Shown here one piece after another: positions 31,948 to 43,474 of a stretch of 64,000 nucleotides of DNA; the first letter of the stretch is position 1; every line of letters begins with the position of its first letter. The notes under the pieces are model-generated. The model searched no databases, had not been told where the DNA came from, and saw only the letters and a list, made by a program, of their open reading frames with translations. Source of the stretch: Agriotes lineatus. Taxonomy: Eukaryota > Arthropoda > Insecta > Coleoptera > Elateridae. Location: assembly GCA_940337035.1 (NCBI GenBank), contig OW679202.1, positions 51,601,763 through 51,665,762 on the forward strand. Reading direction: 5' to 3'. The position numbers and the translations under genes were made by a program.

Positions 31948-34240
31948 TAATTTCACTAAGCATAGTTGCCGTGATTCGTATTTTGGTCTTACTGTCCAAG
32001 TGGCGAGCGCGTCTTCCTTCTGCTTAAGATAAATTATCCAGTTTTTAGTCTTTTGACACGAATAGGTGATAACAGCATCGAAAAACTGTCCTATTAAATT
32101 TCTTTTTACATCATAAGGTGTAAATAAACTGCTTGAGTTTGACATATCTATCTATTTCTGATTGCCTAATATAGAGTAGTTATTTATACCATAGTAGGTA
32201 TTACACTATTTACACGTTATGAAAACATAAACTATAGGCAAAAACTGTAAAATGGCTACTAGTTATTGCTGAGTCTATATATTTATGTATACTAGCTGTA
32301 AGTTTTTCATAAAAATAAATAAATAAATACCAATTTCATGGTTATCTACGGATGAAAAAGAAATAAAAACACGGATAAAAAAGAAATAAAAACAATCATT
32401 GAGTATTACTTGATAGCCTGTCTTAAATTGGTATCCAACAGCACCAGGCACCTATTAACGAAATACTAGATAAAGCTAAATGAAATTAGCAATCGAGCAG
32501 ATTTTTTTTTCATTAGAGAAAATTGTAAACCTTTTTTCGATAGTTTAAATTTGGTTTAGTTGTAACTAGTTTCAAAATAGTTATGAAAAGTGGTACTCAT
32601 TGATGATAGTAATTGTCATTCGTTTGTTCATATAAAGCAATTAAGGATGATTCTGCTTCTAAACTCCATATTAGTAAGTAATTAACAGCAGAACATCTGC
32701 ATAGCTCAGTTTTCTGCAGCAGAATTTTAATCTTCCGTAGTGGCATTATGGTAGCATTTCCACAGAATATCTGCGGGCTGGTATTTCAAATTGGCTGTGA
32801 ATTAAGCTAAATCTTGTCGAATACCGGTTTAATGCCGATCAAGGCAGCTGCGGTATGTTTTCATATACAATGCATCAGGTACTATATAATTACTAATTCC
32901 CAAATGCAGCGCTACAAAGTGCTTAATTTTTAGTCTGATTACTAGTGCAGTCTATTACGAATTTACTGCGAATGATGGGCAACTCTCTCTGACCGATTCA
33001 TTACCGATCATTTAAGGTTTTATACACACTTAAGGGTATCCTACCAATTTAGTTTTCTATACATCTAATCTAAAATTATTATTTTATAAGAACAGTTAGA
33101 AGAGAAGCCGAGTCATCATGAAAACAACACATTTCCGCTGGAGAAAACTAATAATAATATTATTTTTTGTTAATTTCTGAATGCAGTCGCAAAAATTACT
33201 TTTGCCTCTTCTTAAAACATAAGACATAAAATAAAATGCGAGAGATCAAAGTTGGCAGAGGATTTTGAAATTTGGTATAGGAGCCTAAATGTTGATCTAA
33301 ACAACCGTTCTTAATAACTTTTGTCGTATTTGCCACATAAAAGGCACATTACTCTACAGAAAATTAAGTTTTTTGAACATTTCCAAGACATACTTGATTT
33401 TTCAAAACTGAAATTATGTTAGAAATTTGTCTTTAACCAAGCAGGGCTGAAACCCAAAAATTAAAAATTTAAGTCGAGAATTTTTCATCTTTTACAAGAG
33501 TCGTTTCACCTACCCGGGAACCCACTGTATATGGTCTTTGAAAGGAAACTCCCTAACTGTTAAATGAGTTTCAAGCATACACAACGATTTGTTGGAGTGG
33601 AAATATCTTGAGATTGTGTGCGAGGAATGTTTATCGTTTGTTCTTCAAGATGAAGGTGCTGGCTCTTCGGAAAAATAATCAAGAAAAGAGTTTAAAAAAG
33701 TACAGGCTATCTGGATAATGTTGTTAAAGACGTGCTCCACCGAATAGAAAACGTAAGCAAATACTTCCAATGTAGGACCACAACAGATAAAACTACCGTC
33801 AACTGAAAAAGAGCTGGAGAAATAAATGTATTTTTTCAGAAGATGAGGTGCTTGCTGGTGAAAACCACTATTTTCTAATGGTGGTTCATCTGATGATAAA
33901 TTTTATTAACTACGAAGTAGGTTTACTTGTGACGAAAACGTTACAAACAGAAGAGGTTGATGATAATGACCATACGCGTTGCTATAGGTGCCCCGCTACT
34001 GAAATTCCTTAAAGCTTTCTTCGATAACCAGTTGTTACAAGCTATTGTTTTTAAAATAAAAAGATAGACAAACGATCAACCAGTACATTATCAAGCACGC
34101 AGCCAAGAAACATGGGAGGACGTTATATACATCTGGGGCTGTGTTACCTAAATGGGACGATAACATTTTCTTCTTTTTCCAAGCATTGGAGTAGAGTTCA
34201 GTGGTGCCCCAGGTCAAAATTCCCGTATACCTGATGTTCC
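31948..34240. other. Unassigned AT-rich sequence
   Basis: The minus frame 31939-32145 (starting MSNSSSLFTPYDVKRN) runs into the LTR, and the part outside the LTR is about 50 codons of unknown origin. An imperfect 22-bp direct repeat (AAAAAAGAAATAAAAACA) lies near 32354-32392. Nothing else supported. Confidence 0.4.
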
Positions 34241-34241
34241 G

Positions 34242-36660
34242 GCAACCATCCTCGTGGACCATCCGTGCCGCATGTCTGGAAGTCCTCTGAACTTCACATC
34301 TGCAAACTCCACACTCGCTTTGTCTTCATGTTGACACTGCATTAAGTAATAATTAACGTCGTTTCTGTACAGCTTCCCTGAATGTTTATACTTATCCTTC
34401 TAGTAGCTGGAGCTTGCCTACTTTTATAATTAGAAGTAAAGCGAATGTTATTATGTGTGTGCGTGTGCCGAGTATTTACTTCACGAATACCAGCTTTCAG
34501 CTTCTTCCCTTCAGGGAGAGAATTGGATATTTTCAATATCCAGGTTATATAGGACTAGCCTAACAGGTCTGATATATAGCAGTTGGTAACGCTGACATCA
34601 CCTTAAGGTCATTTTCTCAGATACCCATTTATTGAATATTTACCCGTGTAGCCTTTTGTGCTCAATATACATTCTTATTCCTACCATGTGTTTGCCTATG
34701 CTATGTTCATCCACATACAAGTGATTCTATGAGCGAATGAAGCGTTAATAAGTCGAGGTAAGGTAAGTATGTAGCTGCACAGATTTCAACGCCTACACCG
34801 AAGTCGCTCCTTTTTGTTTTACGGGGAGAATTAATAATCCAATGGAGCGTTACAAATAACAATTGTCTACTTTATAGGCTCCCACCCCCCTTCCCAAATT
34901 GATTTGAACGGAAAGACTTGTAGAACCGCGCATGAGTTTCCATCTTTAGCTAGCTAGATGCACTTTAGCACATTGTCGTAGTTTCAGAGTTTTAGAAATT
35001 GATATTAATTTTGTTTAATTGTGAGATAAATATTTATGCTATTAGCCTTAACTTTGCATTTACTGTTAGTGTGGTCTTTTTCACACAAGCTCTTTGAATT
35101 AGTTACTAGAAAACTAGATGTAATTTATGTTCAACATCAACCGTGACAATTTTTTCGGATATTTCAGCAAAGTCGCATAGTTTTCTTTAAGGGAGAAGTG
35201 GATCTAAGAGGAAATCTGAAAGTACAAAATTACTGAACCGCAGTTGTATCGATTTTCGAGCTGGCGCTAAACAAAACTTTGGTATGGACATTGAAAACTA
35301 CTCTCACTTCCGCTCAGCTCAATGTTATCGCCATCAAGCAGGTGAAAGCGAAAAATGTTATAACCTTCGCTGCTGGTTTATTACAAAAATTGAGAAGTTT
35401 ATTAAGGCTGAATTTCCGTATATCTGCTGTCTCGACGACCATCCTCGTGGATGATCCGTGTCCCAGGTCTGGAAAAAGCCCCCCCACCACACCAGATGAA
35501 TTTTGAGTGAGTTAAAGTTCTCTGAACTTTACTACTTCAAGCTGCACACTCGCTTTGTTTTCATGTCTTTCTTGTCCACACTGATTTAAGTTATAATTAA
35601 TGTCGCTTCTGTACAGCTCCTAGAGAGCTTGTACTTCCTGAATGTTTATACTTCTCCTTCTAGTAGCTGGAGCTTGCCTACCTTTAGAATTAGAAGTTAA
35701 ATTAATGTTATTATGTCTGTGCATTTTCCGAGTACTCACGTTACGAATACCAGGTTTCGGCTTCGTCCCTTCAGGGAGAGAATGTAATATTTTGAATATC
35801 CAGGTTATATTGCGACTAGCCTAATAGGTCTGATATATTGTAATAGTGATATAACCTTAAGGCCGTTTTCTCAGATACCCATTTATTAAATATTTAACCA
35901 TGTAACTTTTTGTGCTGAATATATATTATTATTCGTACCATATGTTTGCCTGTGCTATGTTCAACCACATGCAAGTGATTCTATAAGCGAACGAAGCGTT
36001 AATAAGTGCAGGAAAGGTAAGTATGCAGCTCCACCGATTTCAACTTCTACACCGAAGTCGCTCCCTTTTGTGTTACGGGGAGAATTAATAATCCAGTGGC
36101 GTCCTACAAAATCATTTGTCTTATTTCTACGTACCGCGGATTAATTTGAACGGAAAGACTTGCGTTTTCAGAATAGAACCGTGCATGAGTTTCCATTTTT
36201 AGGTAGTTGTATGCACTTTAGCTTGATTTCATTTTAGAGTTTTAGAATTTTCCTAACGTAAGCAACTTGGTTCTAATTTTGTTTAATTGTCAGATAAATA
36301 TTTATGTTATTAGCCTTAACTTTGGATTTAATGTTGGTGTCGCCTTTTGCACACGAGCTTTTTGAATTAATTTCGAGAAAACTAGATATAATCTACGGTA
36401 AACTTCAGCCGTGACTTTTTTTTCGGATGTTAGTATTTCAGCAAAGTACATAATTACTGAACCGCGGTTGTATTGATTTTCCGGGTGGCGCTAAACAAAA
36501 CTTTGGTATCGATATTGAAAACTACTTTCACCTCCGCTGAGCTCAATATTATCCCCAGGTAGCAGGTAAGGAGTTGAAAGTGAAAAGCGTTGTAACCTTC
36601 GCTGCTGGTTTATTACAAAATTGAGATGTTTATTAAAGATAATCTTCATTTTACAGTTAG
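34242..36660. repeat. Diverged 1.2-kb tandem duplication
   Basis: Copy 1 spans about 34242-35434 and copy 2 about 35435-36660. Landmark pairs: ACCATCCTCGTGGA at 34245 and 35438 (1193 bp apart), TAGTAGCTGGAGCTTGCCTA at 34401 and 35661 (1260 apart), GAACGGAAAGACTTG at 34906 and 36149 (1243 apart), and GCGCTAAACAAAACTTTGGT at about 35265 and 36488. The copies differ by many substitutions and indels, so the duplication is old. No protein is conserved between them; the frame at 35642-35824 is not matched by an open frame in copy 1. Each copy contains one degenerate hammerhead-like box on the minus strand. Confidence 0.85.
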
Positions 36661-36790
36661 CAATGCCATAGTCCATGAGAATCAATTAAAGCTTACCAAA
36701 AATTTAGTAGAGTAAGTAATATCGAATAGATGTCACAATTTACCAACCCCTAGTGTTTTTCATAATGACTTAAAATTATGCCATGCAGTC

Positions 36791-36820
36791 AATAATAATA
36801 ATAATAATAATAATAATATT
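36791..36820. repeat. (AAT)n microsatellite
   Basis: About nine AAT units between the tandem duplication and the LINE at 36950. Confidence 0.9.
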
Positions 36821-36999
36821 GCCCGTCAGAAGCTTCATGTTGAACTGGTGCCTCTGACGTAAGCTAACAATCGTTGAAATGACACCCGGGAACGACAACT
36901 TCACGGGCCTTTAGAAACCGGCTAGTTGCGATCTTATTACCAGATATTATTATCAGATTTATTGCCCCACTCGTAGAAAATTACCAAAAATTTGTTAAG

Positions 37000-37893
37000 A
37001 TGGTCATATCAACAGCTAAGAAACATATATCAAGAGGGTTAAGAAAAGAGTATATACCGTGCTGGAGTAAAGCTAACGAATTGCTGTATGAAAATTATCT
37101 GGAAAGTGGCAGAACAGATATTGCCGATGACTTACTACAGAACCTCGATCTAGCACGAAGGGACAAATGGAATGAGACCACCAAAAAAATGAATTTCAGG
37201 CACTCTAGTAGAAAAGCGTGGAGCCTGCTAAAAAAACTAGGTGCAACCTCCCATACTGCAAGAGATACATCAAACATCACGGCTAACCAAATCGCAAATC
37301 GAATAGTCGATATGTCTCGAGCTGCAAAGGATAAGGCCCACTATACGGAAATTAAAAGAGAACTTAGAATCCTAAAACGCACCAGCACCGAGAAGCATCA
37401 GATATCTAACGACTTTTCAGTCGATGAAATAGAAACAGCTCTACAAAGCGTAAAAAATGGAAAATCCCCTGGATCTGATAATATTCACCCTGAATTCCTA
37501 ACGCACTGTGGTACAAAAACAAAGCGCTGGCTAACAACGTTCTTCACTAACATCTTAAGCACGGTACGGCTGCCAAGAGAATTTAAAAGAACAAAAATCA
37601 TCGCAATTCTTAAGCCAGGCAAACCTGACAACCGCCCGGAAAGCTACAGGCCGATTGCCCTGTTGAGCGTAACCTATAAGCTACTGGAACGTCTAATACA
37701 TAATAGAATAAACCCAGCAATCCTAGAAGTCCTACCCATAGAGCAAGCCGGTTTTCGACCCAATCGTGGCTGCGAGGATCAGGTGCTTGCGCTAACAACG
37801 TTCATTGAGAAAGGGTACGAGCAGCGCCAAAAAACAGGTGCTGTCTTTGTTGATCTCACAGCGGCGTATGACACCGTATGGAGAGAGGGTTAG
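37000..37893 (+). pseudogene. Reverse transcriptase, fingers and palm motif A (first frame)
   Basis: Nearly 300 codons, open upstream of the ATG to about 36950. The linker SRGLRKEYIPCWSKANELLY is followed by the RT: VKNGKSPGSDNIHPEFL, LPREFKRTKIIAILKPGK, ESYRPIALLSVTYKLLERLI, EQAGFRPNRGCEDQV and VFVDLTAAYDTVW, motif A with the catalytic aspartates. It belongs to the jockey/I-type LINE RTs of arthropods. The frame ends at WREG because a single base is missing; the protein continues in the next frame at 37878. The ATG at 37000 is inside the original protein and is not a true start. It would copy element RNA into DNA at a nicked target. Confidence 0.9.
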
Positions 37894-38978
37894 TTTTAAA
37901 ATACCTGAAAGCCACTGGCTGTGCGAAACTAAGTAACTTAGTTAGTAATATGTTATCCAACAGAGTTTTCCAAACGTTCGTGGGAGACACGATGAGCGGA
38001 AGTAAGATACTAAATAACGGCCTTCCTCAGGGATCCGTATTATCACCGCTCCTCTTCAACCTCTACATAGCTGACATGCCGATAACAACAGCTCGCAAAT
38101 TTGCATACGCCGACGATCTGGCCCTTGCTAGCCAGCACCCAAGCATGGAATTTTTAGAAAACACTCTCTCCAATGATCTCAGCGTACTGACGGATTACTT
38201 CAGCAAATGGCGACTCACTCCAAGTACCACTAAGACCGAGACATGTTGCTTCCACCTTAACAACAAAATGGCCGACATAACCTTGAATGTAACTTGTAAT
38301 GGCATGACCCTGCTTTACAACCGCAATCCAAAATATTTGGGAGTAACACTAGATCGCACTCTCTCCTACAATAAGCATTTAACCAGTCTTGCGGCAAAAT
38401 TGAGGACCCGGAACAACATTCTACATAAACTGGCGGGATCAACTTGGGGAGCAGAAGCTGCTACGCTCCGCACCTCAGCGCTAAGTTTAGTCTACTCAAC
38501 AGCGGAATATTGTGCATCGACGTGGATGAATAGCCCCCATGTCAAAAAAGTCGACACTGTCCTCAACCAAACCATGCGGATAATATCAGGATCCATCAAG
38601 TCTACACCCACTGCGTGGCTACCAGTATTAAGCCACATAGAACCTCCAAAAATTCGTAGGAAGAAAATAATCGTCAGGGAATTCAAGAAAATCTCTGGAA
38701 ACCCAGCTCTTCCCATTCACCAAGACCTAATTACATTTGGCAGGCTTAGGTCCAGAAAACCCCCGGTGAAAACAGCCCAACAGCTCATTAATCAGGGTTT
38801 CAATGGTAGTAATGAGTGGATAGAAGAGTGGCAGAACCAATCCAGCCCAACATGGCATTCCCTACAACATATCACCTACGTATGTCCAACAAGAGCATTT
38901 CCTGGTACCAGTAACGACTTCCTTGAAGCCACACCAGAAGCGATCCAGTGGCTCCAACAATTAGACCTGGAGCTGTAA
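37878..38978 (+). pseudogene. Reverse transcriptase palm, thumb and C-terminus (second frame)
   Basis: A 366-codon frame that continues the RT after the one-base deletion; the apparent ATG is created by the shift. It contains NGLPQGSVLSPLLFNLYIAD (motif B), KFAYADDLALAS (catalytic YADD), SKWRLTPSTTKTE, the NPKYLGVTLDRTLSY motif and a long thumb/C-terminal region (STWGAEAATLRTSALSLVYS, IEPPKIRRKK), ending PEAIQWLQQLDLEL with a TAA stop. All catalytic residues are present. No RNase H domain follows. Together with 37000-37893 it shows a recently active lineage. Confidence 0.92.
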
Positions 38979-39127
38979 TACTTGAAACTGAATTTGTATC
39001 CCAATTTGACTTAATTTTATGTTTACATACGTTCATAGATGTTTTGTTTTTCTTTTACATGTTATACCACCTGTATATACTGTTTTATATTATGTATGTT
39101 GTGCCATTAGCCAAATAAAATAACCAG

Positions 39128-39185
39128 TATCGGTCGGTCACCCATCCGAATGTCGACCGGGGCTAGCGGTGCTTAACTATTAAGA
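39128..39185 (-). ncRNA. 5S rRNA-derived fragment
   Basis: The minus strand of this stretch corresponds to the middle of eukaryotic 5S rRNA: on the plus strand GGTCACCCATCC, ACCGGGGC, and GTGCTTAACT match the reverse complement of the 5S internal-promoter region (GGTC.CCCATC..A.T...ACC.GGC...G.TGCTTAA.T). Only about 55 bp align and there are many differences, so it is a fragment or a 5S-derived SINE head, not a gene. It begins immediately after the 3' tail of the LINE. Confidence 0.55.
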
Positions 39186-39189
39186 TGGT

Positions 39190-41455
39190 TTGACTAGCAG
39201 TAGCAGTCTATTTATGAAATTATAATATATTTTCAAGGGAATCTAAGATGCGCCTTTGACAAGCAAAAGACTTATCAGAGTTAGGTATTAATTGAATACC
39301 TATACAAGCAATTGACCTCATTTGGCAAGCAGACTGTTCCGTGCTTATTTGGGACATTTCTTTTAACGAACGTAATATCCTGCCAAATTTCAGATGCAGG
39401 TTATCGAATTCATTGAACAGTTACAAAATATAGCAGTTTTATTTGTTTTTGAGGAAAGCCTTAGATATTGGAGTAGAGGCGGCTGCCAAAAGCGGATTAT
39501 AGCGAGACACGCCAAACCAGAGAACGCCATCCATAATTCAATATGTGCACGCTGCATTTCCGCAAAGTTTCTTCCGGTTTCCATCCAGCAGATAGCTGCG
39601 TAGTAAAAACTAACTATCCTCGTGCTCAGTGTTTACCAATTCTAATAAATCAGGCCGAGGCGGAAATTAACATTACCAATGTGACGATTAATTTTACAAC
39701 CTTCGCGATAGAGAATCGCGACAAATTCTGGAAGTAACCGCGTATTGTGTATTTATGGGCCAAAAATAGCGCCGCACAAATAACGACAACCTACAAGCGA
39801 GCAAAAAGCAAAGCTACGCTCGTAACGGAAAAAAGCTGCGGCTGCCAAAAGGTATGAAAGTTGATCGAAACGCATTACACGGCCCTTTTGTAAAATTAAA
39901 TCCGCCTTCTATGGATGCTTCGTATCAATCCCATTCTAGCAGAGGATTACATCTGGAAGGTTTACGACAGCTGTAAAATGTCGCACCGTAAATGTTGACC
40001 CGAAAGCATAATGAATATTTATGAATGTATCCAACAAAGCGAAAAATCAAACGAATCTTTATATCCTTTATTTCTGCCGGAGAGATAGCCGCAAAACCAC
40101 AAAACCGACATATGCCAGGAATGGAGTTGCCACATCAGCAGCTTCCCATTGTTGCAAACGATTTCGTCCAATCATTACCTAATTTTCTTTAAATCAACAC
40201 CAGCCCGCACTCAAAACTGATAATTCTGTTCCTTTATGAGCTGAAATATTAGAAACTGCTAATTATCCGTTTTGGTGTATCTCTTACCCGTAATTTTATT
40301 TGTGGGAGCTTCGAAAGCGGTACAAATTAATGTGCGCTGTGCCTTTTAAGATAATACGCGCACAAAAATGTAATAAACTGCTGAAATACACACCACGTTA
40401 AGTCAAGAATTCAGAATGAAAGTTCAGATCTTATGTGAGGGGATGAATTTACATTGAGGGTTTTGAGCAAACAATATTTGTAATACGGCTAGTCGTAGAC
40501 CAAATATTTTAAAAAGTTGAAGCTTCATTATATCATTTGCATTTTTGAGTTGCATAATAATTCAGTTTCTTGCTTGAAAACTAGTTCGATTCGTCTTAAT
40601 CGTCTTCAAACCATATTCTTCCTCTTCACATTGCACAGTGATCCTCACCTGAAACAAAAAAAAACTTGTTAAAATCTTCGTAGTGCTGTGGAGCGAATTA
40701 ATTAAAAGTAACGATAAATAATTACTGCTACCCGCAAGTTGTTCCGTTTTCGGTTGCTACGAATGTTGAATAGCCGCTTAACCAGAAAGGGACTAAGGTG
40801 ACATATGTTTGTTTGAAATACTTAGACGTTTTGGTGATAAGATAAATATGTTATACAAGGGTTTCGCATCATTTATTATCCCTCGAACAGAAGGCGTTTG
40901 AATTAGGATATCATTGTTTCAGTTGTTCAAGCCGCCGGCCATTTGATAAGGATTAGTAAAATTGTATAATTGAGTTATCAATCAAAATATTGCAATATTA
41001 GCTCGTGTGATATCCACAAATCTATAAATATTACACTTAGAATATATATCTGTTGTCAACTAAACATCTAAGCATTAAAATTCATGAGAATTTTTAACAA
41101 GCAGTTACAAACGAAAAGATTCTGATTAAGCTATATATAAAATAAACAAGCAGAGAATATTATTAAATTAATATATTCTAACCAACATGTTCCAACAGCA
41201 AATTCGACTATTAAATTGTTCTGCGTTTAAATCCGAAACCGAAGAATATAAAACGTAATGATCTCTCAATTCCTCTAATAACTAGTGTAAGAATGAAAAA
41301 ATCCGGGAAAATAAAAAAACTCAGAATGTTTTAAAATGTTAAAAGAAATTTATGGGAAATAATGTCTGCCTCGTGTCCGTGTCAAAAATTCATCGGCGAT
41401 GACGAACGTTGTTAGGTCAATTAGAGAATTGACGCCGCCACTGCTTTTTATGCAC
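39190..41455. other. Unassigned sequence
   Basis: Opposing frames at 39390-39603 have no recognised domain. The rest is AT-rich with no repeat or gene that I can support. Confidence 0.4.
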
Positions 41456-41463
41456 GCAGAGAA

Positions 41464-43157
41464 TAGGGATGTGCGGTACGATCCGATATTTTGAAGTACC
41501 GGTACTTTGTCTTCCGATACTCGATATTTTGTACCGGTATTTCAGTCAGCGATCCAATCCAATACGATTTATTTTTGGTCAGTATCGGATCGGCAGGACC
41601 GATCCTGGATTTTTGCCGCCTGTCTAGAAATAATTCATCTTTTGACTATATAATAAAAAAATTTATTTTTAATATAAAAAGTTTTAAAACTATAAATTTT
41701 GAAAAAACCAAAGGGAAAAGGTTCAAAATATGCCCTTTTTCTTCAAGGGTAAAAAACCTAAGCCATGTGCAAATATTACTTTTATTGAACTAACAGTTCT
41801 TGAAATCTTAAATGGTCGAACGTAGATAACTTTCAATACGTCATTTTCAGCTGCTACAAACGCAAGAACAAAAATCAAAACAAAATGATTTTGCTGAGCC
41901 GAAATGTTTCTGTTTAATCTGTGTACGTATTACGCTTCGGATTTCGACTGGTACAGCAAAATTGTAATTAATGAATTTTAAAATAATGACTAATTCTGGT
42001 GAACTGGAGCTCTCATTTATCGCAACAAATTTTATGGTGATGATTAAATATCCAAAGAGAACTTCATTATTCACCTTAACTATTTATAACAGCAACAACA
42101 ACTTCTCACTAGGATATCGCAGCGAAATTCGGTAAATCCCCGAGAAAAATTTTATACCCGAGATTATAAAAAAATTGTGCCTATAAGGCAATTGGCAATT
42201 GCCACAATTGTATCATCGTCACTCCATCGCGATCGCCGTGGATGTTCGGTAAATTAATTAACAGTTCTGTTTTTATTATCAGTTTTCTTTTTATTATTCA
42301 GTGAAATTGTGGTTTATATTGTATTTTTTTAAACAAATATGCCAACTTCAACCAGTAACGTTTGGAAAGTATTTATTAAGACATATTCTGGAGGAAAATG
42401 CAGACTGTGTCAGTGTAAAGTTAAAAGTTCAGACGGAACTACAAATTTAAGCACAGTTCGAAAACGAAAAGAGAAAAATGGCCATAATTTATTTATTTAT
42501 AAAAATAATTATATGAAGTGGTATATCGTTAGAATCGTTGAAAAATTGCATTTTTTATAAAGTCATGGCCGACTATGGTTTCCATTAGAAAAAACACAAG
42601 TTTGTGTCATAACTCAAAAATTATAGCTTAAATAAAAAAATTGGTTGGACTGTGTTATTAAGCACATAATTGTCTACAACTTTTTCCTTTACACATTTTT
42701 TCTAAAATCATTTTTGCGAAATATCTAGTTAGCCTTGCAATTTTTCCAAAAAACAAAAATCTCATTAAATTGAGCTCGTAAAACTGCAATTCTTTCCCCA
42801 TTTAACCGTCTCTCTATCTCCAATACTTTCCGAGATCTCCATGCTAAACATTCAAATAAACTCACCCTGTATACTTTTAATGTTTCAGTTATTATATTTA
42901 TGTTAGTTTTAAAGTTTTTGAAAGTTTATATGTATACTATTTAATAAATGTATTTTTAATACTGATTTTTCAATTGTTGATTTCTTGATTGTTACGCCAC
43001 TATTATTGCTAAACTTAGAAAATATCCCGGATCGATTGTGTACCGGTATTTCATATACCGGTACTTTTGTATACGATACTGCTCCGAAGCGGTACTTTTA
43101 AGTCGATACGATACGATACGATGGTACCGGTACTTTTCGGTGTATCGAACATCCCTA
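41464..43157 (+). mobile_element. hAT transposon, non-autonomous (1694 bp)
   Basis: The element is flanked by exact 8-bp copies of GCAGAGAA at 41456-41463 and 43158-43165, the target-duplication length of hAT transposons. Ends are TAGGGATG and CATCCCTA, with subterminal arrays of CGGTAC/GTACCG and CGATA/TATCG motifs at both ends that form an imperfect extended inverted repeat. Inside is a BED-finger start of a transposase (42339), while the catalytic domain is missing. The 3' half (about 42560-42890) is unrelated AT-rich sequence ending in TCACCCTGTATAC, perhaps another insertion. The perfect duplication indicates a fairly recent transposition. Confidence 0.92.
42339..42560 (+). pseudogene. 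hAT transposase N-terminus (BED zinc finger), truncated
   Basis: Seventy-three codons starting MPTSTSNVWKVF. The sequence SNVWKVFIKTYSGGKCRLCQ followed by CKVKSSDGTTNLSTVRKRKE is a BED finger (pattern S.VW..F, C..C, TTNL..HL.RKH). The two cysteines (KCRLCQ) are present, but the histidine pair is lost: STHLKRKH appears as STVRKRKE, apparently through substitution or a small indel. BED fingers direct hAT transposases to their element ends. The ORF then runs into AT-rich sequence with no catalytic domain. The start ATG is preceded by the element's own 5' region, so it is a plausible original start. Confidence 0.75.
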
Positions 43158-43474
43158 GCAGAGAAGAGATAGCCATTCCGTCTTGTCTAACTTAGTGCGG
43201 GGAGCGTATTTTAATCGTCTAACTATAGTCACGCATAGAAGGCATGAGTGATTCTGCTCCGTAACTGTAGCTGTTAGGGAGTGGTTCCGGCCAATTTTGA
43301 CTATCTAGACTATCTACAACGATGTTAAATATACCAAGTTCCTAAAGTATAACTACCAATTATACCAGATACCAGATACCCTTCAAAAGCTTCCTATATC
43401 TCGACGCTCTGTCCCGACGCAGCCCTCGAAGATCTTCTCATTACTAACGTGTAAAACAGGTCATTCTTGTTATA

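Larger units (their letters stand above)
36950..39127 (+). mobile_element. 5'-truncated non-LTR retrotransposon, best preserved in window
   Basis: Coding begins in mid-linker (FIAPLVENYQKFVKMV, open from about 36950), continues through a nearly full RT and C-terminal domain to a stop at 38978, then about 135 bp of 3' UTR ending in CCAAATAAAATAA. No endonuclease domain remains, the usual result of 5' truncation during target-primed reverse transcription. One frameshift near 37890 is the only visible lesion. A 5S rRNA-like sequence begins directly after the tail. Confidence 0.9.

Noticed and set aside
33890..33896. Plus-strand CTGATGA
   Set aside because: No compact stem II and no properly spaced GAAAC downstream.
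34490..35780. CTGAAGG...GAAA boxes as functional hammerheads
   Set aside because: The invariant A9 is G in both copies and stem II is poor; mentioned only as possible relics.
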